Shown here piece after piece: positions 47,272 to 59,612 of a stretch of DNA of 64,000 nt. The position numbers and the translations under genes were made by a program. The stretch comes from Diadema setosum (taxonomy: Eukaryota > Echinodermata > Echinoidea > Diadematoida > Diadematidae): assembly GCA_033980235.1 (NCBI GenBank), contig CM067069.1, positions 16,229,150 through 16,293,149 of the forward strand, read 5' to 3'. Position 1 is the stretch's first letter; the number at the start of each line of letters is the position of its first letter. The notes beneath the pieces are model-generated. The model worked only from the letters and a program-made list of their open reading frames with translations, ran no database searches and was not told the origin of the DNA.

Positions 47272-48779
47272 GTAATGTCCTGTGAGAATTCTCATGATAA
47301 TTTGATTGTTCCGGAAATCCAAGGACTTGTTGATACCTTCTTGGAAAATTTCAGTCCTTGCATGCTTGTATTATACAAAATTTATTAAATATACACAGCT
47401 GTATTCAAAATTGTTGATGCCACATTGCAGAATGAGTGACTGATTCCCTAAATAACTACGAAGTGCCAATCACTATTACAATTTAGAATAAAAGAGATTG
47501 AAGTCCTTACCATGTATCAAAATGTTTTCTTTTGCCCCAAAATGAATCCAGAATTTCACCTCAATTTTATTGATTTTATTATTTGATTTTTGTTGGTCTT
47601 TATTTTATTATTATTATCTTTTAATAGTAAAGAAATCGTGTTTGGTAAGGTACCTGGTTTGCTATTTGTTTGACACTGATGAATATTTGTCTTTTTTTAT
47701 GCATATTCATACAATCTACAATGCTGACAAGTTCCACTTTTGGATGTTTTTAAGATTACATAAACTGCCATTAGTTTAATGAATACTAGAATAGGCTTAG
47801 AGCAAGAATTATAATCTACAAAGTACTGAAAACTACTGTAAAAGTCAGATCATCAATGGCCCATCCTTGAGCCATCCATTAAAGGATTTTTTTTTTTTGT
47901 CTTTAAACTTGAATTTGTCTTCATTGATGTAAGTGTGTATACACATTTTCAGGTATGATATGCAGAGAGCTGATCAGAAATGTCCTAGTAAATTGTAACA
48001 CATTTTAAGTTAAATGTCACAGTCATCTAAATGCATGATTTTATTGTACATCGGGAAAACAATCTCGCAGACATGAAAATAACAGTATCAAAAGTAGGTT
48101 AGAGTAGATAAATATAAAAATGAGACTTTGGGTACTGTACATAGGCTAGATTTGAAGTATTTCACTTTTTTTTTCAAGTACTGTATCTTCAATAATAACT
48201 TTGTTCAAACTACAAGGTACACTTTGTTCTCTAGTTTTCATGAGAGAGCTACAATGGTATAATCAGAGATCATTCACAAGAATTTAGAAGAAAGTACTTT
48301 CAGATTGCTATAAACTGTGAAGGTGAGAGTGAGTAAGACAGTTGGGGACAGAAGCCAAAGTTTCAATGGAACAATTTATTTAATTAATGTTATAAAAGAT
48401 GGACTGCCCTACTGATGAAGTGCTTGTTTATGAGAGTGCTTTGCTGCACTTAAAGTGTATCCTTGATTTAAAACTAAGCAACCGCGAAATGTAGTTTCAT
48501 AGAAACCAAGGGTTGTATGAGCCATTTGAACACAATTGGCTGAGCATCAAAACATACAAGTTTAGGTTTCTTATGAAGAAATTATCTTTAAAGACCTAAT
48601 AAAATGGTTTAGAAATTTTTTTCTTAATGATGTAATAATATTAAATGTTAAATTCTAAGTAATTCTGTGGTCGTGCGGGGTTTTTTACTGTTCTGAATTT
48701 TGTTCTATATTTGTTAACATAATGGATGCAATTTCCTCGGTTTTGGAAAACTTTCTATACTTTCTATCACTTCTAAATT

Positions 48780-48955
48780 GTGATGACGTCAAAGATCGGA
48801 GTCGTCGATATCGACTGTCCGACCAGCCTAGCCTAGCCATAGCCAGGGAGCTAGCAAGGCTAGCGCAGCGCAGCGACGGCGCCGGCCGGCGGCTAGCGCT
48901 GGCGGGGGAGCGAGCTTGCGAGTGCATAGCTAGCGCTGCGCTGCACTATTGTCAA
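48780..48955. other. CpG-rich imperfect inverted repeat
   Basis: GCTAGCGCAGCGCAGCG (about 48858) and GCTAGCGCTGCGCTGCAC (about 48928) are near inverted copies around GCGCCGGCCGGCGGC. The open frame across it (48722-48985) is GC-driven and has no recognised domain. Confidence 0.5.
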
Positions 48956-49346
48956 TGGCTAAGCCTTTGGACAAAAGAATATTAATGAATTGTATCGGAT
49001 TTAAAACTGCCAATAATACAGATTACAACTGTGGTACGCTTGAATATCCATTATTTTCACTTAAAGACCGTAAAGACTGTGGCGAAAAAAGGATACTTCG
49101 CACTCGGACAATGCTAAGCTTACATAGATTTGTAGGCAAACTCGTGAAATAGACAAACAGTTCCAACTTACAGTGTCAATCATGTAGAATACAGTATGTA
49201 TATCCTTTCTAACGTTAAACTATGGGGGCATACCACACATACTACTCTGTATTTCCCAGGCGATCGTTTCCGTGAGGTCTATTCTCGGACTTGGTGCCAT
49301 GTTCATACGCTCTTGCACTGGCAGCGGGAGATGCAGCTGGTTCATA

Positions 49347-49511
49347 TCAGTAAGGTGCAGCCCCATGATAACATTCTGGTTCATCGGCTGCCTCTCCCTC
49401 CCCATCTTCCCCTTCAACTTCATGTGCCTCCTCTTCTTCTCCGCTATAGTCAGAGCTGCAGTCTTCATCATCATCATCAATGTCGAAGTTTACCCATATA
49501 GGGGAAGACAT
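49347..49511 (-). CDS. Possible small acidic ORF (low confidence)
   Basis: About 54 codons, ATG at 49511 to TGA, opening MSSPIWVNFDIDDDDDED and continuing Glu/Asp/Gly-rich. No family recognised. The complementary strand reads as hydrophobic, an expected mirror of acidic codons. It may be a first exon of a minus-strand gene or low-complexity chance. Confidence 0.2.
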   Translation of the reverse strand: MSSPIWVNFDIDDDDEDCSSDYSGEEEEAHEVEGEDGEGEAADEPECYHGAAPY

Positions 49512-50257
49512 TATGCTCGTTGTGCACGCTAACTTAGTGATAATGTACGTGGTACTAATGCGTATGTCGACAGTCAGTGGGTCGACTGGAAGCGCAAATC
49601 CCGGGCCCGGGCCTGGCCGGGCTAGCTAATGTGTACGCGCGTGTACCAAGCTAGTAATCTAAGTGCTAGTGCTGAGCGGCGTCTGCTAACTGAGCACAAC
49701 TCTGTGCTTATACGTCATCAATCGGTTCAGGGGTGTTGGTCACGTGACATATTTTTCCGCAAAAACTGCAACAAGGTCTTCCAAAAATGTGATATTTGGG
49801 GGAGTTTCTAGAAGCGATAAAAACCGGAACAACACTGAAAACATATTTACATTGATAATCATGGCATTACATTTCTTTTGCATCTTAAAATATTTTTGCA
49901 CGCATTTTATTAGGTCTTTAAATGCCCACTTCAATGCGTTTGATCTCTTTCTGCATCTAGTCTAAACCTTGCTATCTACCATGCTTCTAGTAGTAGAATG
50001 TCCAGGCTTTTCAACCACTGCTGGAATCCAGAGTGCAGATATTGATTTACAAAATGAAATCCTCAATTAGATATTTTTACTCGTCTGATCAGGTTTGTGC
50101 ACTCCATTTAATAAGCTGCCGATTTGATTACACTTCGCTCATGTGATGCTTGCGTTCACCTTGACATAGTTTCCAGATCGATGTATGTGCTTCTTGTTTG
50201 ACAAATGAACAACACTTCTAATGAGGAAACTTCATATCAACATGACCTTCATTTTAA

Positions 50258-50639
50258 AGGGATAGTATAGTTTTGGTTGAGACCTAATTTCGGGCTTCTA
50301 ACATTTTTGGGTGAGATAATGAGAAACCTCTTATGAAATATGAAAGAGTATGTAATTCCATGTGGAATTCAACGTTTATTTGATGAAAATTAGTTTTGAT
50401 ATGGCTGAGATATCCAAAAAAAAGCGATTCTAATAAAGTGTGGGTCCCACACTTTATCACAATCGCTTTGTTTTACTTTGTTTTTGGCTGTTTCAGTGAT
50501 TCCAAACCCGATTTCAATCAAGTGAACTTTGAATTCCTCTTAAAATGGTATGCTCTGTACTACATCGTAAGTGTTTTCTTGGTATCTCGCAAAAAGTTAA
50601 AAGCCCAATTCTCACCTCCACCAATACTATACCATCCCT
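50258..50639. mobile_element. MITE with TTAA target duplication (family C), intact copy
   Basis: 382 bp, flanked by TTAA at 50254-50257 and 50640-50643. Inverted ends are AGGGATAGTATAGTTTTGG and, reversed, AGGGATGGTATAGTATTGG. A split relative is at 15602-16697. Confidence 0.87.
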
Positions 50640-51106
50640 TTAAGCCAAGATGTCACAGATCATGTGTGTGTGAATTTCTCTGGTTGTATTTGCCAGATGT
50701 AGGCCAAGATACAATAATTACAATTTGAAAGTGAGAAGATACTGGGACTATAAGCTTTGTTTATGTTTGTGAAACTTTTTTGTTTAGTGTAAAATACAGA
50801 CAACTTTATGTGATGTAGGACATTGAAATAAGAAACAAACAAAGGAAAGAAAAGAAAGTATCTCTGTAAACATTAATTGAGGATTAATTGTAAAAGTAAG
50901 CAAAGATACGGAACAAATTTCATTAGTAAGGGGAAGATACATCCCACAACAAATTCCCTATCACTCAGCACTTGCAGAGCATGCCATTGACACTGGTCAT
51001 GACATTGGGTGGGATGATGCTCACATAATTGACTCCAAAACATACTTTTGGCCAAGGAATGTCAAAGAAGCGATCTGGATCACCAAGACTGATATCCTAC
51101 TTTTAA

Positions 51107-51465
51107 AGGCATAATTTACCATTTGCAGATGAAACAAAAACCCAGCATCAGTGCTTTAAAATAGTTCTAAAATGTGTGTTAGGGATAGAAACAACCACTG
51201 TAAAAATTTGAATCGGTAAAATCGGTGTTAAGTATTGTTAAATATACAAAATGTGAGCAATACTTATAATAAAAATGTTTCCAGACTAAACCGTGTACAG
51301 TTACGGTTTATTAAGAAAAATACAGATATCTCGTTATATTTTAGGCTTTATCGCGAAAATTTTATATGATAGGATGTTTAGTGGTACAACAGACCTAGAC
51401 ATATGCATTAGATTTCAAATCTTGAAATTTTTAAAAATCACTGTTCCCAAAGGTAAACTGGACCT
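51107..51465. mobile_element. MITE with TTAA target duplication (family B), copy 2
   Basis: 359 bp, flanked by TTAA at 51103-51106 and 51466-51469. Ends are AGGCATAATTTACC and, reversed, AGGTCCAGTTTACC. Closely matches 12860-13240. Confidence 0.87.
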
Positions 51466-54400
51466 TTAAATTTCAAGGACTCCAGATACACATTCATTAC
51501 GTAAATTGTCACAGGTCTGCAGTATCCGACTGTATGCTCCAGTGATCTCAAGGCATCACTAGACAGGTTAATACGAAGGTCTTACAAAAATCAATCTGCT
51601 TAAACAGAAAGTCCACAGTACTAGTGGACGGTCACTAACCAGCCAGATATAAAGTTTGATTTAAAGCTAAATTTTGTACTTCAGTGATTTGATGGTCAAA
51701 GACTACACAGTAGATCTACAGCTGTACTTAGCACTTTTTGTGTTCATTCCTGTCTTGTGCATATATGTACAATTGTAAATTATACGTACAGGTATGTGGA
51801 TGTAATATTGTTTTCTTGAAGTCTACGCAGAAAGAAGGGCAGAATTTACTCCTACTTTTCACTTTTCTTTATTACTCACCAATAAACACCCACATTTTGC
51901 AATCTGCAGAGAAATTATCAAAATACACGATGACATTTCTTTCCTCTCCTCAGGATTGTGTGAAACAAGATACCAACCGTGTATTTATTGAATTTGTGCA
52001 GTTTGCAATTTGATAGTTAGATACTTTATTTCCTATGGATATCAGGTAATATACAATGTACATGTACAAGTGTTACTGGTATATTACCTTTTTAATACAC
52101 AATCATACTTTTTCAATGTATAGTGTAGGTTCACAGGCTACAGATATCGCCATGTGCAGAATTGGCAACAGTGAAACAAACACATTTTGTTCTCTTTAGA
52201 GCTTAAATGCTTTATTGCCATTTTGCAGAAACATTACCTTCACCAGGATTACAACTGGTACAAATGTCCTAGCACCTACAGTGTGCTGAAGTGACGATCA
52301 TGTGATATACCCGGTACTTCAAGAATTTTCAGGTGTGAAACTCATTCTATTGGTGGACTTTTAGTGTTAGGGATACAGCCATGTAAGAAGGCATGTTATC
52401 CCTTTGCCAGGTTTTCAACAGCAGAGGCCCTATACTTTAATCTCATTTTGAACTCTTATTACAGTATTACAGAACACTTGATGGTTTTAAAACAAAGCTT
52501 TGATACAAATTCATGTAGAACTGACTTGACTATAAAATGGAAATATGTACAATTTTATGGAAGAGACCATTCTTGATAAAGATGGCTGCTTTCGTATCTA
52601 ATAGTACAGGATTTTGAAGTGAAGCACATGCAATGTGTTCAACAAATGAAGACAAACTGAGATCTGTGAACCTCTCAAGGGGGTATGGATGCACAATGCA
52701 TTCGATGCTTTATCATTCGGAGAGCTTAGGTACTGATACTGTATGTATCATAGAATGGGTAGCGAAATTCCTGCGATCTCAGTGGTCGAGAGCTGTGTGT
52801 TGATTTTTTCTGGCTGCATGCAGCAGTAAACTTGTCATCGCGCACTTGAAGCAGGAGTGCGCGCAAAGGTTCATGCACTAAGCGAGCGTTTGCGCACTCG
52901 GTAAGAGATTGCCAATTGGCTAAAACACTGATGCGGTGATGCGCGGTAACAACTCAAATTTTTCCTCAGTAGAAACACATTGGCTACCGTTGTCCACCTT
53001 TTGAGGTGGTCGATGCGTGGTGATGCCAAGGACAATTTTTCAGTAGAAACACATCGCGTAGCAAAATTCGCGGTGTACCGGAAGTCTCAAATTATTGGGA
53101 GATTTTGCCCGCATTTAATATTCGAATGGTCACACACCTGCTCTGCGTTCACAGCACTGACGCATCTTGTGTGTTGTAGTACCAGTATCCTAATGTGTAC
53201 AATACGTGTACCAGGTACTGTACCAGGGAGGTGGAGATCCCACCTCCCTGACTGTACAGTCTACACTGTACACTTAGTACTGCGTACTGTTGCTCCTCGT
53301 TTCACGGCTTGCATGTTGTTAGGGTTAATGTTTCCATAACCAAAAGATACACTAACTTGTTTCTTGTTGCTTGAATAGATAATATGTCAGAGAATATCGA
53401 CTGGAGAATGGATCTGCAGCGATTTTTGATTTTCAAGTGACGGCAGATGACAGAAGTAGTGAAGGGCATTTCATTTTTGGATGCCAAAACAAAGCGGGAT
53501 GCCGACAGAATGCCATTATTTAGCCTATTATACAGCCTATTATACATGCTTCTTCTAATTTGAGATGTTGCATCTCCCTAAACATTAGGCCATTTTCTCT
53601 TTCTCAAAGCAGCAGATTGAACTTGACTCCTGACTCTGTGACTTGCAGTGAGAACAGTACAAAAGCAAAAATACTCGAAAACACTCGTCCCGATATAGTT
53701 TGTGCCATCTTGATCATTTTGTTTACCTTCCCATACCGCGCGACCTGCGACCACATATCATGCTGTAGAATACGCGACTTCCGGTTCACAGTACAAGTAA
53801 GTTCTCTTGTATCTTCCCGCATGATCACCACGTATCACCACGTATTTATTGCTCAATAGGAACAGTTCTGGTACCGGTAGTCGTAAAATACGAGGTGATG
53901 CGAGGGACAAAATTCGCTGTGATGCAAGGTGATAAGAGATGATGCGAGGTGTCCCCTGTAGAAACATGCTCTTTGTGCATGAGTGGGATTAGTGTTCATG
54001 CGGCATCAAGCATGGAATTTAGCCTAAACCCACTTGGCTTTGTCCTGTTGCCTTGTGGGTGAAGCATTCCATAATATTATGCACACAATTCCGACTGACG
54101 CACTCAGACCTGTGCGTCATTTGTATACTGTACCTCTGTGTGCCATGTGAAGGTATAATGGAAAACAAGCAGGAGAAAATAAAAAAAAAAAACACTCTCA
54201 GCCGTGGAGTACTTGGTTGATACCGACTGCAAACGGATCCATATTGTACTTTGTGCTGCATGGATGATTAGTGCATTCCTAACGTCTAACAACGTTTTCT
54301 CTCCACCACACTGACATTTCAACACAGAGTTCATAGAGCAGGATAGTGCCTTCATTACATTCTTGTGTAGTAGGTCATCAAAATAACTTTGTGGCAATTT

Positions 54401-54677
54401 ATGAGCATGTGCAGCTTGACTACTATGTGATATTGTACATCAGAACATGTATGTTAGTACCAGGAGAGTACTTTATAAACGCTAAGTAATTGAGAGTTTT
54501 CTGTTCTATTGGGAGAAGTTTGGAGAAGTATACCCATAGCACGTAACTAGTTGTGTCTAACTTGTGTGTGTGTGTATGTTTATGCAGGTCTATTTAACTG
54601 TCTGCATTTATGGTATGATTGTGTTTAATTGTCTTGGGTTTGTAGGAACATATATTGGCTTCTTTTGTTGTGTGTTA

Positions 54678-54704
54678 TGTGTGTGTGTGTGTGTGTGTGT
54701 GTGT
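54678..54704. repeat. (TG)n microsatellite
   Basis: About 13 TG units. Confidence 0.85.
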
Positions 54705-54759
54705 ATACTTGCATTTTTAGGTTAATCCATGAAAGTAAAATATATCCTTTCTATCATAT

Positions 54760-55432
54760 GTGACCTGCATCATAAAACCAACAAAAAGTCACCAGACATG
54801 GATTTTTAGTTAAGGGCAGATCTAAGCTTTAAAATGATGTATAACTCGATTCAAATGGACTATCCTAACCTATCTAAATGCTAGAAAGAAGGCACACACT
54901 CTGGAAAAGTGTGAACTGAGAAAAGAGGCTCTGATGTACAGGGTCTATTCAAGCGCTAAAATCTTTACGAAGCCGTGCTAGCTGTGCAATGCAAGGGACA
55001 AAACACAGGATGTAAACCACCAGAGCAACGACAATGAAGGGATTATCAGATAAAGCTGAAATTGAGCATGATCTATTAACACATTCTGTCCATGATTAAT
55101 GCCAACGTTCAAAGTAGTAGTCATATCCTTTCATATGTTCTTAAACTTGAAAGTGAAGAGTGTGTAAATGATTTCAAGAAATAAAAAGGGGACTCCAGGA
55201 CATACCGGATCATTCTATTCTCCCCCATAAAAGGGTTGTAGAAAAACTGCTGAAAACACGCGTTCCCATCAATGTTATGATCCAAAACTAAATAATAATG
55301 TAGAAGAAGGATAACTCTTTCAGAAAGTATGACAAACTCATTATTGACTTGGTTGACCCATTTCACCTTTTTTGAGTCCTCACATAAAATCAAGGATTGC
55401 GACTTTTTGTTCGTTTTGTGATGCACGGTCAC
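54760..55432. mobile_element. GTGACC-ended transposon (family F1), copy 2
   Basis: 673 bp, flanked by ATAT (54756-54759 and 55433-55436). Ends GTGACCTGCATCATAAAACC and, reversed, GTGACCGTGCATCACAAAAC. The body matches 15675-16359 through most of its length. No transposase frame. Confidence 0.83.
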
Positions 55433-55845
55433 ATATCGTTGTGATATTGTCGTATGGACTTGTAGTGAAAACGCAATGATGACTTTAGGGAAGAAAAGAC
55501 TGCAGTCAGACAAATCATGGACCAAAAATGTTGTTGTTCTGCATTGTATTAAACAAGAATTTATAGGAGAGATGATAGGTGATTTACATGTACCCATGTA
55601 TTCAGTGAAAAACCCTACACAACTACGGTTCATTCCTTCTCATTTTTATGTCCAATTTTGATGTTCAAAGCTTACAGTATTATATGTCAGTCACATCAAA
55701 ATTCTATTTTTTTTTTTTCATTTCAAGTTGGCCTGAACATGATGTGGAGTTGCAGAAACAAAGAAAATTTGAAACGTTATTCATCATTCCGGAGTTTCAT
55801 ACACTACGTGTATTTCACTATTTCTACCTTCAGCAGCAGCGCTTG

Positions 55846-55869
55846 TTTTTTTTTTTTTTTTTTTTTTTT
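55846..55869. repeat. Poly-T tract
   Basis: About 24 T directly before a fragment (55880-55965) of the short CCC...GGG element seen at 25.25 kb. Confidence 0.85.
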
Positions 55870-58224
55870 AATATAAAACAAGTTGAGGAGGAGTCCCGAG
55901 TATACTCGGGCAAGTGTCTATAGGAAATGCGTGTTGAAGCAAAATCAGCCCGTCCTCAACGGGGAGGGGATTTCCCAGAATTGCTGAACTCATTTCTTGG
56001 GGAAGCTGGCAGTTAAGTCATTAGCTCGTCAGATGTTTTGGGCTGACAATGGCATCCTTTGTAAGGAACGCCGACATCCTCAGACCTAGTTGTTAAGCTG
56101 CTAATGTATCTCTTTCAACTTCACCTTCATCGGAAGACTGTGTGATGCGTTCTCTCTGAATTGGATTGAGAAGGGTTGTCTCTGAATTGGATTGAGAAGG
56201 GTTTCATCTGAATTGAAAATGTATAGATGAATCAACTTTTTGTGACCTTGGGGAACTATTCTTGATGAGCAATTGTGGCTTGAAATGCATTTTATTGAAA
56301 GAGTTTTCAACCTATCTCCTCACCTGCTTTCTCAGGTTCAGTATTATGAGAAAGGGTAATAATACCAGATTGGTCTGGTGAGACTCTGGTGTGGAAACTT
56401 GTAGTAAAGAATTGAAAAAAAAAAAGTAATTGCTTCACAGAATGTGTCATCATTTTTTAATGTTCAATGTTTTGAAAAGAAAAGAGTAAGTTCTGCAAAC
56501 ACAAAATTTTCACAAGAGTCTAGAGAGATCCCAGTTCACGGGAGAAGGGTGTTAAGACCAGATGATATTGAAATTGAATTTAAATACTGTATTCTTAGTA
56601 TTTTTGTTTTTGCTTTGATTCTTTTTTTGTTAATCCATACAAGGCTGTACCTACAACTTCATTGTAGTTGTGAACACACTTTTTTTTTCCCAGTGGAGCC
56701 CAAAGAGAAGCATTTGTGTTTTCATTACTTAAACAAATATAGTTCTGTTCTGCTTATGCATGTACATTAATAAGTGATTACTTAATTGTATGCATCATGT
56801 ATTCTAAATGCAATCACAATTTTCTCTCACAGGTTTAAATAGTACACATTAGATCTGAACAAGAAGCAGGCGCACTTGTACAGAGATTATCACCTAACTT
56901 TAATTTGTGAACACATTTGGAGGAAAATTTTGACAGAAAAGAGAAATTCAGGAAGAAAACCACCTGAGCAGGAATCAAATTATCTTTTCTTCATAGATGC
57001 ATTCATCTGACTGTGTTGCAAATACACTTTTCATGATCTATGTGTAGTTGAACTGGCGCAAGTTGACAAGTTGTTAGTCACTTTTTCTTGTGACGTATGT
57101 TTGTTCTAATTCTGATACGTGAATGAGGTCAGCTCAACAGACGAACAGAGCATGTGGCTCTGAGGCAAGTCCCCATGCCAAGAGAAAGGATTGTGTCAGA
57201 AGAATTGCGCCACAAACGTAATAGTGTTCGTATTGAACAGGATGGTGACAAATGCCACCTACGCAATTACGATGACGTCCTTACGTAATCCCGTGAAGTG
57301 ATGTCGTTCCGTTCATTGGTCGTGAGCCAATCCTCGTGGCCGTGCAGCGAGAGTCGGCACGTAGGCCTGAAACAAAACAGGAAGTTTATGGATTAGTGGA
57401 AGCCCTTGTTTGCTTCTTGAAGGAAAAGAAATGCTCATTACATGGGGCTGACTTTTTTTCGCTGATGATGTCACAAACGGAGGGGGCGTGGTCTTGACCA
57501 AGTTTGTATGAGTGGCCAATGGGTTTTCTCAGAAGTGGAGACGTTCTGTTTTAACATTGTATGAGTCTTCTCAATCAGCTGCTGTGGTGATGGTGTAAAA
57601 GCTATGAAGATGGCATTTTTGCAGACAGGAAATAAAATATCATATTATGATTCTTCATATATTTTATGCACCTTGAATAGAGCATGACATGCCTCCACTG
57701 AGTAAGATTTGTGGCTGATCAGCAACTATTCAAACCAGTATGCGAACAGTAAATATTAAATCCTTTTGAAAAATTAGCCAAGAAGCTAAGAGCCCGCTTT
57801 TGAGAAACCTAGCTCTCCATTCATCATTTTAATAGAGGAAGTACAGAGGACATCAGTCTAAGTGGAACATTTGTATGGAGTGGAAAACTTAGACCTGAAA
57901 CAGGCTATCACATAACAGCCTGTTTTGATATATGATGCCCAGAGTGTTATGAAAACATACAGTGCACGAAATGAAAAAATACTGCTCATGAGATTGACAT
58001 GAAACAAAGGGACTATTTTTATAGTGGGCGATTATGGATACAGCAGTGTGAATAGTTTCATTCATGGCCAGGAGTTTTAATTTAAGTTAGGGTAATACCG
58101 TGGTGTTTAAAGTGTTCAATTAATCACCTTTTTTGGATGGGTTTCCTCCTTTTGCTTTTTTCCTCTCACTTTTGATATGTTTGCATTTTAATTTCACGAG
58201 CCTCTTGTTTGTACCAAATTTCAG

Positions 58225-58416
58225 AACTTTGCTGCTGCAGTGTCAAAGGACCCACACATGGCCCTGGGCCACTTTCAGCTGGGCATGGTGTACTACAGAT
58301 TGCAGCGCTACAATGAGTCCAGGAACAGCTATGACCAAGCCAAGGTCACTCTTCGTGGCAACAAATTTATTGATTACAGGCAGCTGGGGTTTGTGCACAA
58401 ACTCTATGAGTGTGAG
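58225..58416 (+). CDS. NCF2: p67phox-like NADPH oxidase activator, shared exon 2 (TPR2-TPR3)
   Basis: Sixty-four codons between TTTCAG and GAG|GTGAGT, phase 0 at both ends. Contains HFQLGMVYYRLQRYNES, a TPR2 like the human YFQRGMLYYQTEKYD, then RGNKFIDYRQLG and HKLYECE. Human p67phox has RGNQLIDYKILG and FKLFACE at this point. That segment begins the beta-hairpin insertion which binds Rac, and human Arg102 and Asn104 are contact residues. The matching residues here are Arg105 and Asn107 when joined to exon A, with the Leu106 position replaced by Phe. Rac binding is therefore likely kept. The next exon should begin with a VLYNIA-type helix; it was not found in 58.4-64 kb. Confidence 0.92.
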
Positions 58417-58607
58417 GTGAGTGATTTTTACATTCTTCAAGAAAATTTGTTGCTTTTGTTTGCTTGTTTTTGCTATTAACCCAGTCCAAAATAAAAAGAG
58501 ACTTTCCAAAACAGTCTACAAAAAAGCACTCGATTTTGGGAAAAATTTGTTACAAATTGATCCATCAATGTGCAAAAAAAGGCTTTTGCTACTGAAAATG
58601 ATGCTCC

Positions 58608-59612
58608 CAGGTTCGCCAGAAAGCGAACCCTGGCTGCCCTGCCAGGTTCGCCAAAAAGCAAACCTGGCTGCTAGGTTTGCCAAAAAGCGAACCTGGCTGC
58701 AAGGTTCGCCAAAAAGCGAACTTGGCCACCAGGTTCGCCAAAAAGCGAACCTGGCTGCCAGGTTCGTCCAAAAAGCAAACCTGGCTGCAAGGTTTGCCAA
58801 AAAGCGAACCTGGCTGCAAGGTTCGCCAAAAAGCGAACCTGGATGCAAGGTTCGCCAAAAAGCGAACCTGGCCGCCAGGTTCGCCAAAAAGCGAACCTGA
58901 CCGCCAGGTTCGCCAAAAAGTGAACCTGGCCGCAAGGTTCGCCAAAAAGCGAACCTGGCCGCCAGGTTTGCCAAAAAGCGAACCTGGCTGCAAGGTTTGC
59001 CAAAAAGCGAACCTGGCCGCCAGGTTCGCCAAAAAGCGAACCTGGCCGCCAGGTTCGCCAAAGAGCGAACCTGGCCGCCAGGTTCGCCAAAGAGCGAACC
59101 TGGCCGCCAGGTTCGCCAAAAAGCGAACCTGGCCGCCAGGTTCGCCAAAAAGCGAACCTGGCCGCCAGGTTCGCCAAAAAGCGAACCTGGCCGCCAGGTT
59201 CGCCAAAAAGCGAACCTGGCCGCCAGGTTCGCCAAAAAGCGAACCTGGCCGCAAGGTTCGCCAAAAAGCGAACCTGGCCGCAAGGTTCGCCAAAAAGCGA
59301 ACCTGGCCGCAAGGTTCGCCAAAAAGCGAACCTGGCTGCAAGGTTCGCCAAAAAGCGAACCTGGCTGCGAACCTGGCCGCCAGGTTCGCCAAAAAGCGAA
59401 CCTGGCCGCCAGGTTCGCCAAAAATGCGAACCTGACCGCCAGGTTCGCCAAAAAGCGAACCTGGCTGCCAGGTTTGCCAGAAAGCAAACCTGGCTGCCAG
59501 GTTCGCAAAAAAAAAAAAGAACCTGGCCGCCAGGTTTGCCAGAAAGCGAACATGGCTGCCAGGTTTGCCAGAAAGTAAACCTGGCTGCCAGGTTTGCCAA
59601 AAAGTGAACCTG
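58608..59612. repeat. 29-bp hairpin minisatellite, about 35 units
   Basis: Each unit is a near-perfect 23-base palindrome (GCGAACCTGG, CCG, CCAGGTTCGC) plus a CAAAAA spacer. Variants alternate CCGCC, CTGCC, CCGCA and CTGCA at the turn. Units with AAGAG in place of AAAAAG occur side by side near 59060-59095, and identical units cluster at 59100-59240, which indicates local amplification. Because 29 is not a multiple of 3 and the unit has no stop codons, most frames on both strands stay open for up to about 1.1 kb and encode a 29-residue repeat. I regard these as non-genes. Confidence 0.95.

Larger units (their letters stand above)
47272..58224 (+). other. Intron between exon B and the shared TPR2-TPR3 exon
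   Basis: About 11 kb. Holds two adjacent TTAA MITEs (50.3 and 51.1 kb), a GTGACC element (54.8 kb), CpG-rich patches at 48.78-48.95 and 49.58-49.72 kb, and a TG microsatellite near 54678-54704. No other exon could be supported. Confidence 0.5.

Noticed and set aside
48722..48985. Plus-strand Arg/Ala-rich frame
   Set aside because: Created by a CpG-rich inverted repeat. No family resemblance.
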